DNA of 64,000 bases from Liriodendron chinense (Eukaryota; Streptophyta; Magnoliopsida; Magnoliales; Magnoliaceae). Below the pieces are notes generated by a model. The model worked only from the letters and a program-made list of their open reading frames with translations, was not told the DNA's origin and did not search any database. Location: positions 2,294,001 to 2,358,000 of the forward strand of contig PVNU02002850.1 in NCBI GenBank assembly GCA_003013855.2, given 5' to 3'. This document shows positions 47,875 to 58,569 of this stretch, piece after piece. The position numbers and the translations under genes were made by a program. Position 1 is the first letter of the stretch. Every line of letters begins with the position of its first letter.

Positions 47875-49399
47875 TGTTGAGCTCTTAATTGTGCATATTC
47901 TAACCCTAATTCATCATTAATTATGCAAGGTTTTCATGATTTGTAGACTAATCTAATGCATGGATATGTGATTGTAGGAATGAGAGAGAGGAATCATCAA
48001 AGAGAGACTTAAAGACACTATTTATAAGCAGAGAAGATCAAAAGACCAAGTGTCGAAAGACGAAAGAAAGAAGTCAGAGAAAAGAAGAAAGAAAGCAGAA
48101 GAGCACACCCAAGACCGGTCGTCCAAGGCCCAAGACCGATCGTCCGACCGGTCTGTACATTCAACAGAAGTACCCCAGAGGTCACAGCTCTCTGGACCAT
48201 CCAAGACCGGTCGTGCGATCGGTCCTTGAATTAAAATTGCAGGATGGAATTTTTGTAAAACTCTCTGGACAGTTTTGGAGCTTTTGCGACCGGTCATCCA
48301 GTAGCTCAAACCGGTCATGCGACCGGTCGTTTGCGCAATGAGGCGTGTTCTAGAAGTCCCAAAATTCTCTGCGCACTGCGTACTCTTACGCAATTTCTGG
48401 AAGATTCTGATGCTGCGGAGCCTCCTCACTATAAAGGACACCTAGGGATCGTTCCTAGGGTATCTGAGAAGAGTTCGAGTAAGGTGGGAGGCGGCGGAAG
48501 TGGATTTCGGAGTTCCACAACTCCCCTAGTTTGTTTGCTGTTTTATTTTTTTTTTAGTTGTTTCATGTTTCCTTGGATCATGAACGGCTAAACCTCTTAG
48601 CTAGGGCTGAAAGGTGAAGCTTGTAGTGAATCTAAGATGTCTCAATTTGTTTAAAGTTGGTTTTAAGATTGGATTTCATATTTATGAACAATTGTTTGAA
48701 GTTAATACAAGTTCTAAGTAGTTTTTCTTAGTCTTATGATGACTTATGGATGTTTGGAAGAAGTACTTGAGTTCTTAATTGTTATGTGTTAGTTTAGACC
48801 TGTATGATTCGAGGAATTGGAGTATGCTCTAGTACTATGATCTTCATGTGGGAACTTCCTACCAAAGTTCTACTTTTCTGATTTTTGTTGTATGGTGAAC
48901 TGTGTATGTGATTTGAATCAAGTTTAAGTGATGATCTAGCTTTGTCTTGTTACAAGCCTTAGTGATGGTTATGATTATGAACTTAGTCTATTGGAATTGG
49001 GATTGACCTATGCAATTGAGCATGCTCATCCTAGCTTGCATTGAGTGAATCATATGCATGGATCTTACATATGGCAGATTGTCAGTTTTAACAGCTCTAT
49101 CATCTGACTAGATAGATCTTACTTTCGATTCTAGTTGAGAAAGTGAGAAACCACAGCGAATTGAGCATCAAGGATTGCTACAAGTGGATCCTTGAACCCC
49201 TAGTGCCTTTTTATAATTGTTTACTTTCAATTTAGTTCAAAGTTGTTACTTACATCAATCTCCTATAAATCTGGTTATTAGCTTCTTAATAGAAACTATT
49301 GGATGTGTTTGTGAAATCCTACATAAGTCCCTGTGGATCGACCTCGGTCTTACCGAGATTATTACTACATCAGCAACCCTACACTTGGGGAAGCGAACA
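47875..49399 (+). repeat. 3' LTR of element Z
   Basis: 1525 bp, TGTTGAGCTC to GAAGCGAACA, followed by CTCTC. It lacks a 32-bp array unit present in the 5' LTR (at 39442-39481) and carries scattered substitutions. Confidence 0.92.
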
Positions 49400-50780
49400 C
49401 TCTCCGTGCTCCCGAATTCTCCCCTTTCGAAAAAGGGGTGCATGTGCGCAAATTGCCGTTTGTGCCACTGGCTCGCCTCGTTCTCGATGTCTTTCTATCT
49501 GTTGTCGAGTTAAATAAGTTTGGATGAGTTCATATAAGACCAGAGTTGCCACTAGCTAATTACTTCGAATCTACAGTCGGCTAGACTCCGTAGAAACGTT
49601 AGAGAATGGGATCCGAGGATTCCTTCCTCTAAAATGACTCCTTTTGATCTGTGGCCAGAGATTCGAGGTAAGGGATCACGATTACAGGGTGGGAAGATGT
49701 TAAGCACCCCACACTGCCCGTACTGAAGTACGGTCTCTACTTCATAGAATTGAACTAGTACTTGAAAGTCTAATTTAATCCTCGTATATTCTCATGAATG
49801 ATATGATGCATGAATGCAGGTCTGAACAGTAAGAGTTTCTGATGGGCAGGTTTTCATTAACAGGCAAGCCCAAAGCATACGCTCGAACTGACAAGTGCTT
49901 TATGTGGGATGCATACTGTGTATTTGAATAATCAAAGTGTTGGCAGTGATATGATAAGCAGGGGGGTTGGAAGAAAAGTCAATGTTGCACTTATGCTAGA
50001 TGCGAATGAGATGATGTTAAAAAGAGTAGTTGAATGGATGGAGGTGTCGCAAGGGTTTGCTTCAAGTGGCTAAATCAGGATTTGGGTAGCTTGAGAGACT
50101 TGGACCAGGGTCGGGCTAGGCTGGACCAGGGCTAGACTCTTCTCACTCGGGCTCTCCTTGGTGGAGGAATGGACTAAAAGGGGGGTGGAGATGGACTCAG
50201 AGTTCTCGGGCTAAAAGATGGGAAGTGGATTTTTCTGGGATTTTTTCTGGATGCTGAAACAAGAGAGGAGGGGGGTATTTATAGCTGTGAGCAATGGCAG
50301 CTTCGGTAATTAGGCTTGGGCGGCACCCTGGGGGCCGCCTGTACGGACTCTCTACTCTAGCTTCAGAGCGTACGGCCCCCGAACATGAAGCAGAAAAGCC
50401 CGAGGTTCGAGGTTCGGACCTGCTCCAAAGCTGTGGCTCGGAACTAGCTGAGTTGACTGGGTTTGAAAGATGCATTGGCACGACGAGTCGACTGGGTGCA
50501 GGGGCTGGACTGACCCAGTGAGTCGACTCGGTGATTTGACTCAGTGGGTTGACTCACCAAGTTTGACTTTTTTGGGATTGTTTTACTGGTTTTTCTTATG
50601 GGGGGATTTTCAGGTTAATGTTTAGGGGTGGGTCGACTAGGTTCAGGTTTGAGCGCGGCTATGGATTAGGGCTTACAAGGGTGAGTTTGGCTGGGTTTGG
50701 ACATGGGATTTGGGGGTATGGTCCTCCATTCATTCAGCTATCTCTACCAACATTATAGCCGAAGGTGGGGGCTGTCTACA

Positions 50781-51197
50781 GCCTCGCCGAAGGTAACGGG
50801 GAGGTCAATTCTTCCTTCTGGTATGACCACCTCACCCCAAAGCTGACGAGGGGCATGGAGATTGGCTTGAGTAGGTTTTTGGCAAGAGTCATCTTGTCGT
50901 AGGCTTCCCAATAGAGCACATCCGCAGAGCCACCTATATCCAACATGATACAATGGGTTAGATAGTTAGCTACCTTTAATGCTACTATGATGGAATCTTT
51001 GTGGGGGAAGTGAATCCCTTCGGCGTCTTTATCGAAAAAGGAGATCAGCTAATGATTTGATTTTGATGAGCTGGATGATTTCTCCATCCAGTAAACATGT
51101 TGAGGTTTTTTATATGCTTTGCGGACGTAGGTTTTCCTTGCGGCTTGGGAATCGCCTCCACAAGTTGGACCGCCCACTATGGTTCTGATTTCACCTG
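50781..51197 (-). pseudogene. pol: Protease of element 1, upstream part
   Basis: Minus strand. Near 50955-50900 a frame reads MLDIGGSADVLYWEAYDKM, the active-site region of a Tat protease (D-x-G-S-A). It is followed in another frame by VIPEGRIDLPVTFGEA (50835-50785), where element 2 cuts in. The continuation is at 10112. Upstream to 51197 stops are frequent. 50781-50785 is the right-hand GCCTC duplication. Confidence 0.7.
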
Positions 51198-52753
51198 CTA
51201 GCTTTGCATCTTCTTGCGACTGACAACATTGTGGCGACCTTTCCCTCCGGGATTAACTTTCACAATGCGTTGATGCGCTAGGTTTCTGAGGGGAATGATT
51301 CCACTGTCTGACATAGTCACGAAGGTGCCCCTACGAATAAGCGTCTCTATTTGATCTTTGATGGATATACAGTCTTGGGTATTGTGTCTATGATCTTTGT
51401 GGAAGTGACAGAACTTTCTCTTGTCTCTCTTCTCTGGATCTGATTTGATCCTCAGGGGCCACTTTACATAAGACTTGTTCTTGATCTCCATCAGCATCTT
51501 CTCTGGAGATCGATTGAGAGGAGTATAGATATGATATCTCCCTATGTGTGGCTTCCTGGGAGAACGATCACGTTGATCATGATAATACTTATTATCGAAA
51601 GAAGATACTTCTTCGAATTTACGTTTCTTTCCTTGGCTATCATGACGAGCGAGGACTACTTCTTCAGCGTTAATGTATTTTTGGGCCTTAGCTTTAAACT
51701 CAGCCATTATTTTCGGAGGATTTTTATCTAGGGTGAATCGGAACCTTTCGCTAGTAACTGCCTGCGATCAGAGCAATAAGGCCTTTATCTTCAGTGTAAC
51801 CCTTCGTCTGAATGGCTTCTACTGTGAACCGAACCGTAAATTCTTTAATCGTCTCATTGTGGCACTGCTTCAAATCTGACAGATGAGACGCTAGTTTCTT
51901 TTTGCGGATGATTCCCATAAACTGAGACAAGAAGAGCTCCGACAATTAAGAAAAAGATTATATCGATCGGGGCTTTTAGACCACGGAACCATGTGCGCGC
52001 AGTGTCCTTCAGAGTTAAAGAGAAGGCTATGCACATAATCTTTGAGTTTTATTCTTCTAACTTTATGAGAGACTTGTACGTTTCTAGATGCTCGAGAGGA
52101 TCACCAATGCCAGTATACGAGACTATGTTGGGCGTTTGATATTTCTTGGGTAAAAGTAAAGGGGGGCTCTGCTCAATAAATTGATGTGAGAGTCGTTATC
52201 GAAAGGTTAGATTGATATCGTTGCTCAATGTGGGTGAAACGATCTTCAATTTTACTGAGATCTCCTTCCTATGGCAGAGTCTAACTGGAGGTTTCGGTGT
52301 CAGGCTCTTCCAGTTGAAGCTACCTAGATACACTGGAGCGAATGGTCTGTGGACGCTGCGTTGGAGCTTGAGTGTCGTGGGTGACACAGTTTGGAGGGGG
52401 GTTATGTTGCCCTTGAAGTTCATCTAGTGAATGCCTGGAAGCTGCAAGTGCAGGTTGCAATGGTGGTCCCTCCAAGGCTTGTTGTGGCTGAGGAAAGCGT
52501 TGATCAAATCGGTTGGTAAGATTTTAGAACCTGGCTTGAAGAGTGAGGAGAGTATCTCCTAGATAATGCAAGCACCATCTAAACCGCCAGACAAATCTCA
52601 GAACGGATTCTAAACCACAGGATCCAGTGGATTTGGCAGCAATGGAGGAACTCCTGATGTGGACCGAGGAGGATTTGGAACTGGTTTAGGGGCTCCAACT
52701 GGAGGCAATGTCTGCCTTGAGGTGGAGGGATGGTTGGTTTTCTTCGGAAGCAT
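51198..52753 (-). pseudogene. gag: gag of element 1
   Basis: Minus strand. The ATG at 52753 (MLPKKTNHPSTSRQTLPP) lies 45 bp after the PBS and is the likely start. The core is fragmentary: LKDTARTWFRGL (52015-51980), FMGIIRKKKLASHLSDLKQ and NETIKEFTVRFTVEAI (51915-51830). The best open part, 51707-51198, has AEFKAKAQKYINAEE, a basic stretch and the zinc-knuckle-like CHFHKDHRHNTQDC (about 51415-51370). Stops and shifts are numerous. This is a Tat-type gag, unlike the Athila gag at 55.0-56.2 kb. Confidence 0.8.
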
Positions 52754-52796
52754 GATGGAGGGTAAGAGATATAATAGTGAGAACGAATTAGACGTC

Positions 52797-52815
52797 GTTC
52801 CCACAGACGGTGCCA
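52797..52815 (-). other. Primer binding site of element 1
   Basis: TGGCACCGTCTGTGGGAAC on the minus strand, three bases from the LTR end. A GGCGCCGTCTGTGGGAAC-type segment is common after Tat LTRs; here one CG has become CA. Confidence 0.65.
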
Positions 52816-53477
52816 ATCTGTTGCTGTCAAAAACTAATAACAACTCCTCCTCTTAATGATTCACAGTCCTCGTGAAGATAGCCTCCTTCCTTCTACCTAA
52901 AAACCATAGATGAAACTAAGGGTGGTCGATGTTCAATCGTTAGCCTTCCAATGCTTAAGTTAGTGATAGACTTCAACGTAAGATGAAGTGTGAAATGTGG
53001 GCTAAGATATTGCTTACCTTCCTCATCCATGGGAAGCCTCTATTTATTTAGGTCCCGGTGTCACATAAGTGGTTGAGATCTTCCCGATATCAGGGGATAA
53101 GACGTTATCTTATCTGGTTAGAGACCTAAACGGTCACGTTGCTTGATGTTAATCCCCTTTAATCCAGGATAAGCAGGTAAGAATAGATATAAATGAATCT
53201 ATAATCTCGGCCAACTCTTGAACTATATGGGCTGCTGGGACTAAAACCCAGGTAATGTCTTTGTCAACCGACTAGCTACCAAATCCGCTCGAATATGGAT
53301 GAACGATAGGCTAGTGATCACGTCTATTTGGATTGGTTCTTCACAAGCCGAGATGCGCCCAATCCTGTTCGCTAGACGATATATATTGTATTGACCTGCT
53401 CGCAGTTTATAGTTTATCAAAGAGGCGCTCGCATGTCGTATGTAGACTATACAAGGCTACTTGAGGGAGTTGCTCAT

Positions 53478-54992
53478 TGTTGAGCGCCTAAATGTGTATA
53501 TTCTAACCCCATTTCATCGCTAACTATGCATGGTTTTCAAGATTAAAGACTACTTTAATTAATGGTTTTATGATTGTAGGAATGAGAGAGACTTCGCCCA
53601 ATTGATGACTAAAAAGATTCATTTAGAGCCCTTGATGAAGACCCAAGGTGGACCAAAGAAGAAAGAAAAAAGAGGGCCAAAGAAGGAAGAAGAAAGAGAG
53701 ATAAAGGAGCCACAATTAGGTCCGACCGGTCATGACCGGTCGGCCACACCCCTTTGCCCCTTTGGACACCAAACACAACAGAGTCCGACCGGTCTTGACC
53801 GGTTGGCCAGGGTCTGCCCCCCACTCTTGCACGCTGGACTCTCCACAGAAAGGGTCCGACCGGTCAAGACCGGTCAGCCAACCCAGTCCAACCGGTCGGC
53901 CACTTGTATTTCGCGGGAATTCAGCAGCTTCTCATTGAAGCTCCGATTTTTTAGGCGCAAGTGCATAAGTGCTGCGCAAATTTGGAAGATTTTGAGGCGG
54001 TAGAGTCTCTCCACTATAAAAGGGGATCTAGGGATCGTAGCTAAGGCATCCTAGAAGAGATTTATGAAGGTGGAAGGCGAAGAAAGACGGAATCGGAGTT
54101 CTACAACTTCCTCTAGTTTGTTGCTTTCTAATTCATGTTTTTAGTTGTTTTCATGTTTCCTTGGATCATGAATGGCTAAACCTCTTAGCTAGGGCTAAGA
54201 GGTGAAGCTTGTAGTGAATCTGAGATGTTTTAATTCGTTTGTTTTGGTTTCAAGTTGAATTTTCATTGAAGAACAATGGTTTAAGGTTTAAATGAAGTTC
54301 TAAGTACTTTTCTTATTCTTATGATGGCTTATGGATGTTTGGAAGAGTTGCTTAAGTTCTTAATTGTTTTGAATGAGTCTAGACCTATATGCTCCGAGGA
54401 ATCGGATTTAAGATGCTCTAGACTTGGATTCTCATGTGGGAACTTCTTGCCAAGAGTTCTACTTTTCTGGAATTTCTGCTTATGTGTGATTGTGTATATG
54501 ATTTGAATGAAGTTCAAATCATGATCTAATTATGCTTTGTAACAGAGTTTAATGATGATTATGATTGTGATCTTAATCTATTGGAACTAGGATTGACCTA
54601 TGCAATCGAGTATGCTCAAGTCCTAACTTGAATTGAGAGAATTATGTATATAAATCACACATATGATTGATTATATGTTATAACCGCTCTATCATCCGAC
54701 TAGATAGGATTTAATTTCAATTCTAGTTGTGTAATTGGGAAACCTCAGCGAATTATGCATTAAGGATTGCTACAAGTGGATCCTTGGACCCCTAGTGCTC
54801 TTTTATATTGATTACATTCACCTTTAGTTTAAGAATTCTATTTACATTCAATTTTAGAAATTCATTTGGTTGTCTATCAATTAGAGAGAATATTAGAAGT
54901 AATTTTGTGAATTCCTAACAAGTCCTTGAGAACTATCTCGGTTTATATGGAATTATTACTACATCGCAACCCTACACTTGGGGAAGCAAACA
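53478..54992 (+). mobile_element. Solo LTR (Athila-like, Z-related) in element 1 LTR
   Basis: Starts TGTTGAGCGCC, ends GAAGCAAACA, flanked by CTCAT (53473-53477 and 54993-54997). 1515 bp, parallel to the Z LTRs but clearly diverged. TATAAAA is at 54015-54021. There is no internal region. Confidence 0.92.
53722..53901. repeat. GACCGGTC paired-octamer array (solo LTR)
   Basis: Dyads at 53722-53743, 53785-53806 and 53856-53877 with 2-bp spacers (AT, TT, AA), and a half dyad at about 53888. TATA is 110-290 bp downstream. The spacing class is that of X although the LTR body resembles Z. Confidence 0.9.
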
Positions 54993-55012
54993 CTCATCGC
55001 GTACTTCGACCA

Positions 55013-56164
55013 ACTTTATTCTATAACAGTAGGAATTGTAGGACAATCCTATGTTTCATGTAAATTGGTGGCACAAATACCACAAGCATTATCAACAACT
55101 TCCTTAGGTTTAATCGTCTCTCCTTTCTTCATTTCCATGGCCTCGACTTTTCTTGTGAGGCTAGCCACACGTGCGCTCATATTGTCTTCCTCTGCAAAAG
55201 CATAAATACCTCCCTTTTCTCTCTATTAGCCTATCTTGAGATTTGTTGGCTTAGATGTATCCCATGATTGTGCATTCTCAGCCAAAATATCAAAATAATC
55301 ACATGTTTCATCAGCTTCCTTATTCATGAATTCCCTATTACACATCATCTCTACGAATTGGTGTATGAGTGAAGTCAGTCCATCATAGAAAAAGCTTATT
55401 ACCCACCAACTTTCGTAGACATGATGTGGGCATTATTCAATAAATCCTTAAACCTCTCCTAACATTAGAAAAATGTTTCTTCCTCTTTTGGACAAAATTC
55501 ATGATTAAGTGCCTCGGCGTAATTCGTTTTATGAGTTGGGAAAAACTTTTTAATGAATTTCCTAGTCATTTCAGCCCAAGTACCAAATTGATCTTGGCCT
55601 TAATGCATGAAGCCAAGCCTTTACTTTTTCTTTAAGAGAAAAGGGAAATAACTTAAGTCTCACAATGTCATCCAATACATTTGCAATGTGTAATGTGGCT
55701 ATCACTTCATCAAATTCCTTAAGATGTTGATAAGCACTTTCACTGTCAAGTCCATAGAATTTAGGGAGGAGTAGGATTAGTCCCGGTTTGAGATCTATAT
55801 TCCCTGCATTATATGGAAAGATTATGCATGAGGGTGTACTCATTCTCACTGGTTGCAAATAATCACGTATAGTCCTAGGTTGAGGAGCATTCCTTACTTC
55901 ATTCTCTCCCGTTTCTATTTGATTTTGGGCTAAATTTTGATTGGCCCTTGGATTAGGTTGATTTTTAGCCATACTTCCAGAAAAAATTGAAAAGTTTAAA
56001 TGTTTCTTAGCACGTGGTTCTTTATTAATCCATTTAACAATTCCCCCTTCACTTATTAAACGATTATTATGATCACTGGACCCAGTGGGGAATGCAAATT
56101 CAGAAAAGGAAAAAAAAGAAAGAATTCTTACTACTTTCCTAACTCCTCTCAAAGACCGAAGCAT
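55013..56164 (-). pseudogene. gag: gag of element Y, N-terminal half
   Basis: Minus strand. 56164-55571 is open for 197 codons: HNNRLISEGGIVKWINKEP, then NAGNIDLKPG, GLDSESAYQHLKEFDEVIAT and LKEKVKAWLHALRPRS. This matches 41229-41740 of Z. It lacks Z's frameshift at 41569 and is the best-preserved Athila gag N-terminus in the window. The ATG at 56164 is upstream of the equivalent Z start; the true start could be internal. Downstream to 55013 the frame is broken but follows Z to about 42330. Confidence 0.8.
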
Positions 56165-56627
56165 AAAGTGTCTTGCGATGGCAAAGCCACAAGCAAAGAT
56201 AGAGATTGATTTCTCATGGTCAATAGAGGTTCATGAGAACACTCCATCCACTCTTTGAATCTTGAGAAAAATTAGAAAAGAAGAAAGATGAATAGGTTAA
56301 GAAGAGAAATCTCTAAGCACAGAGTAATTCAAGGCGGCTAGGTCGACCAAAAGGAATCAAGGCAGGTACAGGCCAACCAATCAAAGATCCAAGGTGTCTA
56401 GGCCAACTAAAAGGAATATACACCCACTCTACTAGAGAGAAACAAGAATAAGAATAGAATAAGAAAGAGAAGAATAGGGTTAGAAGGACAAAACTTGATT
56501 TATGATTATAAGAGAAATTCCTATAAAATAAAAATAAAAATAAAACTAAGTATAAGAAACTAATCTAAAGAAATTCCTAAAAATCTCAATTGAAAGTTAT
56601 TTTTAAAATTATGTAAACACTGTCGAA

Positions 56628-56645
56628 TCCCTGACAATGATGCCA
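56628..56645 (-). other. Primer binding site of element Y (decayed tRNA-Asp type)
   Basis: TGGCATCATTGTCAGGGA on the minus strand, six bases inside the LTR end. Compared with the plant tRNA-Asp complement as I know it, five positions differ, all G-to-A or C-to-T. Confidence 0.6.
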
Positions 56646-56651
56646 AAAACT

Positions 56652-57872
56652 TGTTCGCCAATCCCAAGTGCAAGGTTGCGATGTAGTAGTAGTTCGATAA
56701 AGACTGAGATCATCCTCAAGGATCAACCAGGAATTCGCAAAACCGCTTCAAACAACTCTGATTAGAATTAAATTAAAGTGAACTACATTTGAATATGGAT
56801 GTGCAATCTGTAAACTTAAAGGATGAGTTTAATAATCTAAAAGAAACACTAGAGCAGCCGAGGATCCACTTATAGCTATCGTTAATGCATAATTCGTATA
56901 GGTTTCTTAATTACACAATTAGAATTAAATCCAATCCTATCTAGTCGGGATATGGAGTGGTTATAACATCAAAACAGTTTAAAATATATGTTGTTCATCA
57001 ACATGATTCCCTCAATTCATGTTAGGCGTTGGGCACACTCAATTGCATAGGCCAATCCTATTTCCAATAAGTTAAGATCGTAACTATGACAATCATCAAA
57101 TCCTGTCACTAGATTTAATTAATATCATAATCTGAACTTGAATCAAATCACAATAATGTTTAACACATATCTCATAATTCATCAAAAGATAGAACTTTGG
57201 TTTAAAGTATCCACATTAAGATTCAACTTCTAGAGCGTAGTGAATTTGATTCCTCGAAGCATATAGGTCTAGATCTTACAAAACAATTAAGAAACTAAGC
57301 TTAAATCTTCTAAGCATCACATGAGCCATCAAGAGATCAAAGAAGAATCAATTTAGAACTTCATTCAAACATAAACAAACAATTGTTCAACTTTAAATCC
57401 AAAATTGAAACCTGAAAATGAATTAAAACACCAAAGATAACTACAAGATTCACCTCTTAGCTCTAGCTAAGAGGTCTAGCCAACCATGAAGATGATTAGG
57501 CTAGAACAAAACAGAAAAACTAAGCTAAACATGAAAAACTAGAGAAATCTTAAGTAGAAGGAGTTGTAAAACTCCCAATTCGTGATTCTCCACCTCCCAT
57601 TGCTGTAGAATTCTTCTAAGGTACCTTGGGAACGAAGTGGAGGTGTCCTTTTATAGCAATCGCACACCCCAAGCTTGGAAAGTTCGAGACCTATGTAAGG
57701 TTTACGCAGTTGCGCAGCAAAATTCAGAGTCAGACTTAAGAAATTTTGAGTTCTAGACGTTGGTCGGATGGTCGGTCGGAGCTTACACAGCAACCAGAAT
57801 AACGGTCTGGCTTTTTAAATTTCCAAGCCAACCTGTCTGCTGACCAGTCGGTCGGCCGGTCAGCGCAAAAAT
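56652..57872 (-). repeat. 5' LTR of element Y (truncated)
   Basis: Ends GATTGGCGAACA on the minus strand at 56652. A minus-strand TATAAAA is at 57649-57655 and a decayed array at 57761-57863. The upstream end is lost at the copia insertion. It is related to the Z and X LTRs by the conserved 3' segment, including an explicit CTTAGCTAGAGC around 57460. Confidence 0.8.
57761..57863. repeat. Decayed GACCGGTC-like array (Y LTR)
   Basis: Imperfect copies such as GGTCGGATGGTCGGTCGG (57761-57778) and GACCAGTCGGTCGGCCGGTC (57842-57861). The position upstream of TATA is the same as in the other LTRs. Confidence 0.6.
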
Positions 57873-58202
57873 TGTTAGTGCACTTTTCCGTGGTATACTA
57901 GTGCACCTTATTTGTCAATCACTTACATCAGTGAGTCTAGTGTCGGTTGAGCCCAATGAAGACGAAGACAGAAGACTCAGATGGCCCCGCTGCATCAAGG
58001 AAGAAGAATCAGGTAAAAGTGATGCCTTAGTGCCTTAACCTTGACGAAAACCCAACCCCTTAACCTCTTTGATGACCTTGACCATATTAGGGAACCTTTA
58101 GTCATCATAGATTGGCCCTACGTGTCCTAAAACATCACCTAAATCTTGGCCTAAGTGAGAGGGTTGAAAAATGGATGGGTCAGCCAAATAGTGGGCTGAA
58201 CC

Positions 58203-58520
58203 CAGGCCTGTCCGACAGGTCACGAACGGTCGTGGATCCCCTGGCCGACCGGTCAAGACCGGTCGGACAGACAGTCCAATATGAACAATAGGCTGTTGGT
58301 GTGTGTAGGCCATAGGGCCGACCGGTCGTGGACCCTGGACGAGCGGTCGTGGACCCCTGGCCGACCGGTCAAGACCGGTCGTGCAGGCCATCCTCCTTAA
58401 GACAGCAAGCCTGTCTTTGCACTGGCCATGGCCGACCGGTCGTGGACCCTGGCCGACCGGTCGTGGACCCTGGCCGACCGGTCGTGGCCCCTGGCCGACT
58501 GGTCGTGCGACCGGTCGGCA
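58203..58520. repeat. GACCGGTC array (copia 5' LTR)
   Basis: Perfect dyads with 2-bp spacer (AA) at 58245-58266 and 58361-58381. Octamer singles follow in a 20-21 bp tandem unit GGCCGACCGGTCGTGGACCC (about 58430-58495). A last dyad with 4-bp spacer GTGC is at about 58497-58518. Both spacing classes occur in this one LTR. The array ends 45 bp before TATA. Confidence 0.9.
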
Positions 58521-58562
58521 CTAGCCGTTATTTGTCCATTTTTAAACCGTTGTACATTCTTT

Positions 58563-58569
58563 TATAAAT
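58563..58569 (+). promoter_or_regulatory. TATA box of the copia 5' LTR
   Basis: TATAAAT in CATTCTTTTATAAATGAGC, directly after the array. Confidence 0.55.

Larger units (their letters stand above)
39101..49399 (+). mobile_element. Element Z: Athila-type Ty3/gypsy retrotransposon
   Basis: Complete structure: 5' LTR 39101-40657, PBS 40664, gag, protease, RT, RNase H, integrase, polypurine tract 47862-47874, 3' LTR 47875-49399. Flanked by CTCTC (39096-39100 and 49400-49404). RT has FMDDFLVFG, characteristic of the Athila lineage, and the PBS matches tRNA-Asp as in Athila. There is no env-like ORF between integrase and 3' LTR. It is coding-defective (seven or so premature stops and at least one frameshift). 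It is the youngest layer in its stack, since nothing is inserted in it. Confidence 0.92.
10113..50780 (-). mobile_element. Element 2: large Tat/Retand-like retrotransposon
   Basis: Minus-strand element with LTRs of 1393 bp (10113-11505) and about 1394 bp (39083-39100 plus 49405-50780), PBS, gag, protease, RT, RNase H, second RNase H and integrase. About 17 kb of extra DNA lies between integrase and 3' LTR. Termini are TG..CA with GCCTC duplications. After removing the three nested insertions (16316-21092, 30299-32208, 39101-49399) the element is about 23.7 kb, in the size range of Ogre/Retand-type Tat elements. The extra region carries tandem repeats and two plus-strand PMD-type genes. The LTRs differ at many sites, so it is not recent. 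Confidence 0.85.
39083..50780 (-). repeat. 5' LTR of element 2, split by element Z
   Basis: The LTR is 39083-39100 plus 49405-50780 once Z and one copy of its CTCTC duplication are removed. It aligns with 10113-11505. In minus orientation it starts TGTAGACA at 50780. Its TATA box is at 50276-50283. Differences from the other LTR are scattered, mostly transitions by eye. Confidence 0.9.
6116..55012 (-). mobile_element. Element 1: Tat-like Ty3/gypsy retrotransposon, split by element 2
   Basis: Minus-strand element in two blocks: pol and 3' tail at 10112-6116, and 5' LTR, PBS, gag and start of protease at 55012-50781. The blocks join inside the protease: a VPEGRIDLPVTFGEA segment precedes element 2 and an AILGR segment follows it. 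Element 2 is flanked by GCCTC on both sides. The order gag, protease, RT, RNase H, second RNase H, integrase is typical of the Tat lineage. A solo LTR (53478-54992) interrupts the 5' LTR. I find no 3' LTR before element X at 6.1 kb, so that end was lost. Confidence 0.8.
52819..55012 (-). repeat. 5' LTR of element 1, split by a solo LTR
   Basis: 52819-53477 plus 54998-55012, about 674 bp. On the minus strand it ends GACAGCAACA at 52819. It probably starts TGGTCGAAGTACGCG at 55012, just before Athila gag sequence of element Y. The right boundary rests on TG and on the change of sequence type; no second LTR exists in the window to confirm it. There is no GACCGGTC array. Confidence 0.6.
55013..57872 (-). 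mobile_element. Element Y: Athila-like retrotransposon, 5' part
   Basis: Minus strand: partial LTR (57872-56652), PBS, leader and gag to 55013. The LTR is cut at its 5' side by the copia insertion at 57873. The gag is cut at 55013 by element 1. The rest of Y is not in the window: the left-hand gag pieces (1-523 and 4554-6115) overlap the gag part present here and so cannot be its continuation. Confidence 0.75.

Noticed and set aside
55013..56164. The gag pieces at 1-523 or 4554-6115 as the missing part of element Y
   Set aside because: They overlap the same gag segment already present in Y, so they must come from other copies.
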